Below, one piece after another: positions 7,678-15,987 of a stretch of 64,000 bases of DNA. The position numbers and the translations under genes are program-made. Each line of letters opens with the position of its first letter. Position 1 is the stretch's first letter. The stretch is from Flavobacterium defluvii (GTDB lineage: Bacteria > Bacteroidota > Bacteroidia > Flavobacteriales > Flavobacteriaceae). Under the pieces are notes generated by a model, which was not told the DNA's origin, did no database searches, and worked only from the letters and a program-made list of their open reading frames with translations. Location: positions 248,001-312,000 of the forward strand of contig NZ_FQWC01000004.1 in assembly GCF_900129555.1 (NCBI RefSeq), written 5' to 3'.

Positions 7678-9789
7678 TTAAAGATTAAGGTTATATGCTA
7701 ATTTTAAAAAGTAAGAACGTCCATATGCAAGCATTAAATTTGATGCTGAAGCATGTCCGGCTCCTTCACTGGTTCGTGTTTGATTTACATTGGTTACATC
7801 CAAAATGTTTCTTGCTCCAATACTTACTTCAAATTTGTTTTCAAAGAAATTCTTTCTAATAGAGGTGTCCAGCCAGTTACTTGGAGCAATTTCTGATATA
7901 ATATATTCTGAATTTCCTTGTATGAATTGTTGTGTTCTTCCGTTATATTTATAATATCCCGAGACTATTGTTTTCCATTTTGAAATTGTATATGAAAAAC
8001 TTGCGTTTAGATTAAATGAGTATAAAAATTGATCACTTGAACTAAAAACCAGATTGTCGATTTGCTGAGAAATCCCAATCAGAGAAGCTCCTATATTAAA
8101 AGTCAAATTATTTTTACGGAACTGATTCATTGTCGAAAAATTCCACATTTTATACTTGCTTATATTTATATATTCGTATTCCGGACTTCCTGTATCAGGA
8201 TTAGTACGAACAAATGCCATATCAATTCTGTCATCAACATTTAAATAACTTACAGCAATTGTATTTGACAATTGAAATCCTGATGTCAATATGGTCAATT
8301 TTTTCACACTTGCTTCATATGAGGTACTGGTTTCTGGAATTAAGTTTTCGTTTCCGGTAAAGAAATGTCCATCAAAAATTTGTTTTGAATACAATTCATC
8401 AAAGTTTGGTGTCCTAAAACCATTTCCGTAAGAACCACGAACTTCAAGTCCTTTATCAAATAAATATCTTAATCCAATAGAAGAAGCATATTGGTTTTTA
8501 AATTTTGACTGCGCAGAAAACCTTAATCCTGGTTTAATAGAAAATCTATCTGAAGCCATAATTTCTGAAGAAGCAAAGAAATCATAGTTTTCTAGTCTTT
8601 TTCGAACAGGTACAAATATATTATTGGCTTCCTGAACAAGCGAATAACCTTGATTATTTACAAATTCATATCCTAATTGAAGATCTACTGTTTTGTCTGA
8701 AAAGAAATTACTTATAGTCCCGGTAGAAGAAAGAACTTCCATAGACTGATCTTTAATCGTTATATTATTTGCCTCGGTTTTAGTATATAAATAATATCTA
8801 AAGTCTTCTACATCTCGTTGTTGTTTTTGGTGGGTAGCAGAAACATTATAATTTAATTGAGAAAACAATTTTCCTGTAACATTTAAATTATGAAAGTATC
8901 TATTGGTAAAATATCTGCTGTCTTCAGCATAACGATAAGATCCTAAAGCACTGCTAAAACCAGATTGTACGGTACTATTATAATAATCCACTTTTTCATC
9001 TAAATATTCAAACTTGTAAAAAAATCTGAAATTATCTTTATGATATGACAATAAAGCGCTTCCGTTTAATTGATCTTTTGGCAGCCACGTATAACCTCTT
9101 GAAGTATCATTTTCAAAATAATCCTTTCCATTTTTATCTCCTAAATATCCTTGAAAATCATTTCTATTTGCTCCAACACTTATAAACCAGTTTTTACTAA
9201 ATGTATGTGCCACTCGTAAAGACTGTATGTGCCGCCCCTCTTTAAAAAGAGAATATTCGTTATTTACGGTTTCTTCCTGAACAGCTGCATTAATGTCCCA
9301 TTTATATTTGGATGATTTTTTAGTAATTATATTAAGGACTCCACTTACTGCATTTGCTCCATAATTAACTCCCATAGATCCTTCAACAATCTCAATATGA
9401 TCAACGTCGTTAAGGTTAATCTGCGATAAGTCAGTATTATTCCCTAATCCACCCTCATTTACTAAAGGTACATTATCAACTAAAATTTTAAAATATTGTG
9501 CATCTAATCCAAATAACGAAACTGTAGAGCGACCGCTTGTACTACTTGGCCTTACGGTAATATTTAAATATTGATTAAGAACGTCTGATAAATTATTCGC
9601 CGCTAAATTTTGTATATCTTGATTTGATATAACACGCACATTAAATACTGATTTCTTAATCGATTGTGGTTCAAATTGGCCGGTAACCACAACTTCAGAA
9701 AGTTTTTCTCGTGATGCAATAGTATCTTTTTGCTGAGCAAAAGAAATTTGACAAACAAACCCAGCAAAAAGGAGTAATTTTATTTTCAT
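7678..9789 (-). CDS. TonB-dependent outer-membrane receptor (heme/iron type)
   Basis: A 703-residue receptor with an 18-residue signal peptide, a TonB-box-like segment (EVVVTGQ near 33-39), a plug domain to about residue 155 and a C-terminal 22-strand-type barrel. It lacks the N-terminal carboxypeptidase-like domain of SusC proteins and is in the size range of siderophore and heme receptors. Co-transcription with the HmuY-like gene makes heme the most likely ligand, by analogy with HmuR-HmuY; this is inference. The start ATG lies 25 bases from the -7 element of the divergent promoter region. Confidence 0.88.
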   Translation of the reverse strand: MKIKLLLFAGFVCQISFAQQKDTIASREKLSEVVVTGQFEPQSIKKSVFNVRVISNQDIQNLAANNLSDVLNQYLNITVRPSSTSGRSTVSLFGLDAQYFKILVDNVPLVNEGGLGNNTDLSQINLNDVDHIEIVEGSMGVNYGANAVSGVLNIITKKSSKYKWDINAAVQEETVNNEYSLFKEGRHIQSLRVAHTFSKNWFISVGANRNDFQGYLGDKNGKDYFENDTSRGYTWLPKDQLNGSALLSYHKDNFRFFYKFEYLDEKVDYYNSTVQSGFSSALGSYRYAEDSRYFTNRYFHNLNVTGKLFSQLNYNVSATHQKQQRDVEDFRYYLYTKTEANNITIKDQSMEVLSSTGTISNFFSDKTVDLQLGYEFVNNQGYSLVQEANNIFVPVRKRLENYDFFASSEIMASDRFSIKPGLRFSAQSKFKNQYASSIGLRYLFDKGLEVRGSYGNGFRTPNFDELYSKQIFDGHFFTGNENLIPETSTSYEASVKKLTILTSGFQLSNTIAVSYLNVDDRIDMAFVRTNPDTGSPEYEYINISKYKMWNFSTMNQFRKNNLTFNIGASLIGISQQIDNLVFSSSDQFLYSFNLNASFSYTISKWKTIVSGYYKYNGRTQQFIQGNSEYIISEIAPSNWLDTSIRKNFFENKFEVSIGARNILDVTNVNQTRTSEGAGHASASNLMLAYGRSYFLKLAYNLNL

Positions 9790-9813
9790 TATTTTTATTC
9801 AGTCTTAATAATC

Positions 9814-9869
9814 GAGGCAAATATATAACTATTTTTAATTATTCTAAATAAAATTTATATATTTGCCTC
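9814..9869. promoter_or_regulatory. Mirror-image divergent promoters with Fur-like palindrome
   Basis: Two 15-bp arms, 9814-9828 and 9855-9869, are perfect reverse complements. Each contains TATATTTG followed by CCTC, so both directions have the same -7 element and early transcript (plus-strand TATATTTG at 9858-9865; minus-strand copy at 9818-9825). Neither has a clear -33 TTG. Between them, 9829-9851 forms an imperfect 11-1-11 palindrome (8 of 11 pairs) whose right half is ATTCTAAATAA, which could be an operator of a Fur-type regulator. The promoter reading is firm; the operator is inference. Confidence 0.6.
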
Positions 9870-9892
9870 AAATTAAAAACAAATAATAAGTT

Positions 9893-10795
9893 ATGATTTC
9901 AAAAAGCCTTTATTTCTCAGCCATTATGGCTTTAACATGTGGTCTTGGTTTTAGTCAGGACAAGAAACAACAAGACATAAAATCAATTAAATCTATGTGT
10001 GGTTGTTATGAAGTGAAATTTAATTTCACAGAAACATTCTCATATCCAAAGGATTCTCTTACTTATAAACCATCTGAAACTAAACATGAAACTGCTTTAG
10101 AATGGGTAGAGTTATTAGAAGATACTCCCAATAAAATCTCAATGCAGCATTTATTGATTGTAAGTGATGATATGATTATTAAACACTGGAGACAAGATTG
10201 GTTATTTGAAAACACAGACTTATACTCATTCGATAAAGGAAACTCATGGAAATATATAAAACTTGACAAAAAAGCTGTTAAGGGACAGTGGACTCAAAAG
10301 GTATATCAAGTAGATGACAGCCCACGATATGAAGGATCTTCAACTTGGGTACATGTTGATGGACAAGACTATTGGTCTAACGTTGCCGACGCACCGCTTC
10401 CTAGAAGAGAGCAGACAAAACGTAACGATTATAATGTTTTAAAAAGAAGAAATATTCACGAAATCACTGCTACAGGATGGAATCATGAGCAAGATAATGA
10501 CAAACTTATTCGTGATGATGCAGGAAAAGATATTTTATTAGCACAGGAAAAAGGATTTGATGTTTATACTAAAGTTCCAGATATTAAATGTATTGCTGCT
10601 CAAAAATGGTGGAAAGAAAATAATGCTCTTTGGAAAAATGTTCGTGACAAATGGCAAACTCTCTTTGACAGACATAAAGACTTAAACTTAGAAGCTAAAG
10701 TTGACAGAAAAGCGCTTTATTCTCTTTTGTTTGATTTAAAACCAACAGCAACAAAAGCTGAATCTGATGCAATTATCGACAAATTTGTAAAATAA
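9893..10795 (+). CDS. DUF6607 family exported protein
   Basis: A 300-residue protein with a signal peptide (about 1-21) and a mature start carrying a CGC pair (SMCGCYEV). It is rich in Trp, Asp and Lys, with no membrane helix after the signal. I recognise it as the DUF6607 type, of unknown function. Position is informative: it is transcribed away from the HmuY/TonB-receptor operon from a promoter identical in its -7 and start region, so it is probably co-regulated with heme or iron uptake. A bidirectional terminator follows the stop codon. Confidence 0.75.
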   Translation: MISKSLYFSAIMALTCGLGFSQDKKQQDIKSIKSMCGCYEVKFNFTETFSYPKDSLTYKPSETKHETALEWVELLEDTPNKISMQHLLIVSDDMIIKHWRQDWLFENTDLYSFDKGNSWKYIKLDKKAVKGQWTQKVYQVDDSPRYEGSSTWVHVDGQDYWSNVADAPLPRREQTKRNDYNVLKRRNIHEITATGWNHEQDNDKLIRDDAGKDILLAQEKGFDVYTKVPDIKCIAAQKWWKENNALWKNVRDKWQTLFDRHKDLNLEAKVDRKALYSLLFDLKPTATKAESDAIIDKFVK

Positions 10796-10820
10796 AAAAT
10801 GTTTGTGTTAGTTGTAAAAA

Positions 10821-10846
10821 AGCCGGTAATTTGAAAATTACCGGCT
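10821..10846. terminator. Bidirectional terminator
   Basis: A 10-bp perfect stem AGCCGGTAAT / ATTACCGGCT with a 6-base loop, A-rich on the left and followed by T8 on the right. It separates the convergent DUF6607 and susD genes and can serve both. Confidence 0.9.
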
Positions 10847-10866
10847 TTTTTTTATTTTTAATTTTT

Positions 10867-12306
10867 TTATAGTGGATTCTGAACAATCAATGGATTAGCA
10901 TCAATTTCAGCTTGTGGAATCTGAAAAATAAACCTGTTATCCGAAGCCGGTATATTAAATTTACCAAATGCTGTATGATTTGATCCGGGATAATCCCTAT
11001 TTAAAGCTACTCCCAATCTCTTCATATCAAACCATGCGTAACCTTCACCCCACAATTCAATTCTTTTTTGAAGTATAATTTCATCTATTAAAGCTGTACC
11101 TGAATTAGTTGATAATACATATGCAGGATCTCTTGTTATTGTTATATCATATAAGACTTTTCTAGCTAATGATTCTTTCCCTGATCTTGCATATGCTTCT
11201 GCTTCGATATAATACATTGCAGCAGCCCTTAAATAAATATAATCTCCAGCATCAATTGTTGGATCTATAAATTTCAAATTAGCATAAGCTGGTAATGAAG
11301 GATATGTTGAATTACCACCAGGAGCCACAAATGCATTCTTTCTGAAATCAGTTCCTGAAATACTATTGTATAAATTGATATCGATATTTTTATAAATCCC
11401 AAGTCCGCCTGCATATCCTGATTCATTAGTATTATCAAAATGAGAGAAAAAATTAGCAACAAAAGAACTCTGCGCTGAAGTTATTGATGCTCCCCACATA
11501 GTATCTTTATTACTAACATCATAAAATCCTTGCATCCATTCATTTTGTGTTAACAATGGATATTTTTGTCTCGCAGCATTTGCTAGAATAGCTGCCTCAG
11601 AGTATTTACCCATTTCTAAATACACATCTGCTAAAAAAGCCTGAGCAACAGATTGATCAATTGCATTATTATTTTTACGCTTATATCCTTCTAACAAAGC
11701 AATAGACTCTGCCAAATCCTTTTCAATTATATTATATACTTCACGTACTGTAGATCTTTCTCTTCCTTCAAAAGTAATTTCAGTATAAAGAGGTACACAT
11801 AATTTATTTTCATTACCTCCATATGTTGGTCCATAAATACGTGCCAGCATAAAATAAAAATAACCCCTTAGAGCCAAAGCCTGTCCTCTAATTCCTTTGA
11901 GTTTCTCATCAGTAGTTCCTTCTGGAATTCCTGCTAATACTACATTTGTGGTTTTAATTTGTGGATAATATGTACTCCATGCTAAGCGCGATCTAGTATT
12001 GGTTTGCTGTCTTCCCTGATAATTATAAAAATTACTATACCAACTAGATTTTGTCATTAACATATCATTTGACATTAAATCAGTAGCTGATAAAATAGAT
12101 TTATGACCATAGTCTTCATGATTAGATATGGATAAGCCATAAGATCTTAATGCTGAATAAATCCCATTTATTATTGCTTCATTTGCTTCTGCTGAAGTAG
12201 CTAATTGCCCATCATTGATAGTGGATTGTGGCATCGTATCAAGAAAATCACTTTCGCAACTTGTAAAGATCAACAACGACAATGATAATATTATTATTTT
12301 TTTCAT
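10867..12306 (-). CDS. SusD/RagB family outer-membrane lipoprotein
   Basis: A 479-residue lipoprotein with signal peptide and lipobox Cys17 (FTSC). The N-terminal stretch after the Cys (DFLDTMPQS) and the helical TPR-like body with a C-terminal RIELWGEGYAWFDMKR segment are typical of SusD/RagB proteins, which bind glycans or peptides at the surface and close the lid of the SusC channel. It starts 4 bases after the susC-like gene. No glycoside hydrolase, peptidase, sigma or anti-sigma gene adjoins, so the ligand cannot be guessed. Confidence 0.95.
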   Translation of the reverse strand: MKKIIILSLSLLIFTSCESDFLDTMPQSTINDGQLATSAEANEAIINGIYSALRSYGLSISNHEDYGHKSILSATDLMSNDMLMTKSSWYSNFYNYQGRQQTNTRSRLAWSTYYPQIKTTNVVLAGIPEGTTDEKLKGIRGQALALRGYFYFMLARIYGPTYGGNENKLCVPLYTEITFEGRERSTVREVYNIIEKDLAESIALLEGYKRKNNNAIDQSVAQAFLADVYLEMGKYSEAAILANAARQKYPLLTQNEWMQGFYDVSNKDTMWGASITSAQSSFVANFFSHFDNTNESGYAGGLGIYKNIDINLYNSISGTDFRKNAFVAPGGNSTYPSLPAYANLKFIDPTIDAGDYIYLRAAAMYYIEAEAYARSGKESLARKVLYDITITRDPAYVLSTNSGTALIDEIILQKRIELWGEGYAWFDMKRLGVALNRDYPGSNHTAFGKFNIPASDNRFIFQIPQAEIDANPLIVQNPL

Positions 12307-12310
12307 GTTT

Positions 12311-15300
12311 TTAAAAATTTACAGTTAGACCAAGTGATATAGATTTCATAACACCATACACATTTAAAGATTGACCGTTATTTGTTCTTGCTCCTAAATT
12401 ATTCAATCTAGGATCCATTCCTTTTCTTTCGGACCATAAAGCTAAATTTGATCCCATCAAGCTAAACTTAGTTGATTGAACACCTAGATCTAAAAGCTGC
12501 TTATTTTTAAAGTCATATGATAAAGAAACATCTTGTAAACTGATATAGTCTGATTTTATTAAGAAAAAATCAGAAGCTGACATTTGAAGAGTAGAAATAT
12601 GATCTATTCGCGGGATATTAGAATTAGGATTATCAACAGACCAGGCTTTATTCACATCTTTATGATAATTTTGTCCAATTCCATCTGATCCCGAGTACAT
12701 AGCTGTTTGATAAATATTATCGTACATATATCCACCAAATTGGTATGCAAAACCGGCTTGTAATGTTAGATTTTTATATCTAACCACTGTACCAAATCCA
12801 CCATATACATCAGGATTCGCATTTTTCTTACTCAAATACTGAGTTGCTTTTCCATAAACATTCGTTGGTATTTTTCCTATTACATTTCCAGAAGCATCTT
12901 TTTCATCCATATACCATAATGCATTTCCATTTGTCTTGTCTACGCCCGCAAATTCTCTCAAATAATAAGAGTATGCTGGAGTTCCAACTTCAAATCTAAA
13001 AATGCCATTTGTAAAAGGACTTGGTAATGCTGTTATTTTATTTTTGTAATGTGTTGAATTAGCCCAAATATTGAAATCGATATTTTCAGATTTTAATATG
13101 TCAAGTCCTAAATTAATTTCAATTCCTTTATTCGACATATCACCAATGTTTTCAGTAATAAATGAAACCCCAGTTGAAGGTGAATTAGGACGATTATATA
13201 TCAAATCACTAACATTTCTTTCAAAATATTCAGCTTCAATATTTAATCTATTAAATAATTGTACATCAAATCCAATATTTAGATTTTTAGATTTTTCCCA
13301 TTTAATTTTATCATTTCCTTGATAAACATTCAAAACACTTGCATTCCCTTCAGCATCAGGGACAATTTCATATTGAGTTTGGTATGCGTAATAGTTTCTT
13401 GAGCTTCCAAAATAAGAACGGTGAGTTATTTGTGATGTAGATGGATAATATATATTATCATTACCTTGCTCTCCGTAACTACCTTTGATTCTTAAATCGT
13501 TAACCCATTTAGTTTTAGGGAAAAATGATTCTTTTGCAACAGACCAAGCTCCTCCAAATCCATAAAAATTCCCCCATCTGTTTTCTGGTGAAAATACCGA
13601 TGAGCCATCACGTCTAAAACTACCATTGACAAAATATTTATTTTTATAATTATAGTTTAATCTTGAAAAATATCCTTCTACTTTATACAAATCATTGTAT
13701 CCATCAAGATAATTATAAACGGTCGCATTACTTACAACAGGTAAATCAGGTATTACAATACCACTTTTTTGTCCTGTTAGCATTTTTGATGTAAAGTCAG
13801 ATGATTCATGACCAATCAGAATATCCAAATTATGATCTCCAAATGTTTTTTTCCAAGATAATAATTGCTGATTTGTTATTGTATATTCATTTTTTGTCGC
13901 TGTACCAATTCTACCATTAACTCCCATATCATCTCCACCAAGTCCTGTAGTCGAATTTAAATAATATCCAGACAACAAATCATACCCTAGATTATATCTA
14001 AAATTGAAATTTTTTAAGAAATCAATAGAAACATAGCCTCTAGCTCCAAATTTATTTTCTTCGTTTAAATTTGTATTTAATAAGGTTGTAGCATATGGAT
14101 TCAGGTTTGAACCATATGGTCTATCCCCAGATTTATTAAATTCATATAACTTAGAGCCATCTTCATTAGTAATAAAATTTCCATTATTATCTCTTTGCCA
14201 AATTGTATATATAGGTGCTATACTTCTAGCCCAATTAAATAAATTACTATAAGTTGTAGATGAAACTTGTGATATTGGAGCATTTTGGTCTGAATTTGCG
14301 TAATTTAAATTTGCTCCAACTTTCACTTTACTGTTTAAAGTATAATCAACATTTGCTCTAACTGTTGCACGTTTAAAATTGGAGTTAATTGTATATCCAT
14401 TATCTGAAAGATAGCCTACTGATAAATAAGTATTAAGATTTTCTGTACTCCCAGACATACTCAAAAAATGTTCTATTCTTGTAGCGTCTCTAAATAGATT
14501 TTTAGACCAATTGTCATGATACAATAATTTTGCATTTGGATTTAACTGACCTGTTTCTGGGTTTATCACCTGATCATTAGGTACATTATAATTATTATAT
14601 CCTAATGAGTAAGTCTCTCCACTAATTAAATTTTGAGCAGCCGTTGCTGAGGCATTTGCAGGAGTCTGTCCTTGATAAATTAAACCATTTCTAATTCTAT
14701 TATAAACAGTTTTATAATATTCTCCTGGATCGGTAATCATATCATACTCAGGAACTGCTCTTGAATTAACACCGATTTTTGTTTCATAAGTTACATTCAA
14801 CTGGCCTTTTTTACCTTTTTTAGTTGTAATTATAATTACACCATTTGCTCCTCTACTTCCATATAATGCATTAGATGATGCATCTTTTAAAAAACTAACG
14901 GATTCAATATCTTGAGAAGAAATTGCATTGACATCTCCATTATAAGGTATACCATCGACAACATATAATGGTTCATTTGATGATGAAATCGATCCAATAC
15001 CTCTAAATCTTACTTGTGGTTTATCTCCGGGTTGTCCCGAATTTGCAGCAATTTGAACACCAGCAACTTTACCTGTTAAAGATTGCACCGCATTTGATGA
15101 TTGGGTATTTTCTAATTGCTTAGCATCAATCTTACTAACAGCACCTGTAATTTCTTGCTTTTTTTGTGTTCCAAATGCGACTTGAACTACAACTTCTTTT
15201 AATTCTTCACTGCTATCTTTCAATTTCACATTTACAGAAGATGACGCATTCACAACTGCGCTAGTATCTTCCATACCTACATAAGAAAAAACCAAAACAT

Positions 15301-15502
15301 CTCCAGTCTTTGCTTTAATAGAATACTTCCCATCAAAATCTGTTTGTACACCATTGTTTTGACCTTTTACCACAACATTTGCACCAGGAATTGGTCCGTT
15401 TCCATCCGATACGATTCCTGAGATTGTTCTTTCTTGTGCAAAAAACAATTGCGTCATAAGAACAGAAACAAGAATCATTAGCCCTTTAATTTTTCTTTTC
15501 AT
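12311..15502 (-). CDS. SusC/RagA family TonB-linked outer-membrane protein
   Basis: A 1063-residue transporter with signal peptide (1-22), a carboxypeptidase-D-like regulatory domain (about 25-110), a TonB plug containing the SusC signature LYVVDGIPY (about 177-185) and SSNALYGSRGANGV, then a long barrel. Length and order of domains match the SusC/RagA family. It forms the energised import channel for the ligand bound by the SusD partner immediately downstream. A matching promoter lies 25-55 bases upstream of the start. Confidence 0.96.
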   Translation of the reverse strand: MKRKIKGLMILVSVLMTQLFFAQERTISGIVSDGNGPIPGANVVVKGQNNGVQTDFDGKYSIKAKTGDVLVFSYVGMEDTSAVVNASSSVNVKLKDSSEELKEVVVQVAFGTQKKQEITGAVSKIDAKQLENTQSSNAVQSLTGKVAGVQIAANSGQPGDKPQVRFRGIGSISSSNEPLYVVDGIPYNGDVNAISSQDIESVSFLKDASSNALYGSRGANGVIIITTKKGKKGQLNVTYETKIGVNSRAVPEYDMITDPGEYYKTVYNRIRNGLIYQGQTPANASATAAQNLISGETYSLGYNNYNVPNDQVINPETGQLNPNAKLLYHDNWSKNLFRDATRIEHFLSMSGSTENLNTYLSVGYLSDNGYTINSNFKRATVRANVDYTLNSKVKVGANLNYANSDQNAPISQVSSTTYSNLFNWARSIAPIYTIWQRDNNGNFITNEDGSKLYEFNKSGDRPYGSNLNPYATTLLNTNLNEENKFGARGYVSIDFLKNFNFRYNLGYDLLSGYYLNSTTGLGGDDMGVNGRIGTATKNEYTITNQQLLSWKKTFGDHNLDILIGHESSDFTSKMLTGQKSGIVIPDLPVVSNATVYNYLDGYNDLYKVEGYFSRLNYNYKNKYFVNGSFRRDGSSVFSPENRWGNFYGFGGAWSVAKESFFPKTKWVNDLRIKGSYGEQGNDNIYYPSTSQITHRSYFGSSRNYYAYQTQYEIVPDAEGNASVLNVYQGNDKIKWEKSKNLNIGFDVQLFNRLNIEAEYFERNVSDLIYNRPNSPSTGVSFITENIGDMSNKGIEINLGLDILKSENIDFNIWANSTHYKNKITALPSPFTNGIFRFEVGTPAYSYYLREFAGVDKTNGNALWYMDEKDASGNVIGKIPTNVYGKATQYLSKKNANPDVYGGFGTVVRYKNLTLQAGFAYQFGGYMYDNIYQTAMYSGSDGIGQNYHKDVNKAWSVDNPNSNIPRIDHISTLQMSASDFFLIKSDYISLQDVSLSYDFKNKQLLDLGVQSTKFSLMGSNLALWSERKGMDPRLNNLGARTNNGQSLNVYGVMKSISLGLTVNF

Positions 15503-15526
15503 TATAGTTTATTTGAATTAAGGGGC

Positions 15527-15557
15527 GCAACTTATAAAATTAAATTAATTTTAACAA
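15527..15557 (-). promoter_or_regulatory. Promoter of susC-susD
   Basis: Minus-strand TAAGTTGC (plus GCAACTTA at 15527-15534), close to the -7 consensus, lies 20 bases from a TTG (CAA at 15555-15557). It is 25 bases from the susC start and downstream of the hairpin at 15625-15652. Confidence 0.5.
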
Positions 15558-15624
15558 GAATTTATTTCAATTTAACAATGTAAAATATAGTCTATTTCTT
15601 TCAAAATAATATTTTAAAATAAAA

Positions 15625-15652
15625 AAACCGTCTAAATATATTTAGACGGTTT
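15625..15652 (-). terminator. Unassigned terminator-like perfect palindrome upstream of susC
   Basis: A 28-base perfect palindrome (AAACCGTCTAAATA and its complement) flanked by A-run on the left, so that a minus-strand transcript would end in a T-run. argS already has its own hairpin at 15941-15966, so this one would end a transcript beginning in the 290 bases between them. A possible -7 element (TAATTTTG, plus CAAAATTA at 15833-15840) is present there. That stretch holds no coding frame I can support. Confidence 0.6.
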
Positions 15653-15940
15653 ACTATCCTTTATTATTTCTTACTAAAAGGGGTACTAATTCAAAATAGT
15701 TAAAAATGAATATAAGGAAGATATTTTAAAAATGCTACAATTGCAATTACATAACTCCTCAACAAAAAGAATATCAATACTTTATACAATTCAAATAAGT
15801 AATAATACAAAATAATTATTCTTTACAGAGTACAAAATTAACATGAAAAATCTTTATTTCATATTCATTAACACAATTTAACGCAAATTGTGTCTTATTA
15901 TGATATTTTTTGCTTTTTAAGGGATATGTAAAAACAACAA

Positions 15941-15966
15941 GGCCGATAATCTTAAAACTATCGGCC
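15941..15966 (-). terminator. Terminator of argS
   Basis: An 8-bp stem GGCCGATA / TATCGGCC with a 10-base loop, followed on the minus strand by a T/G-rich tail. It lies 22 bases after the argS stop codon. Confidence 0.75.
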
Positions 15967-15987
15967 TATATCGTATTTATATTTTTC

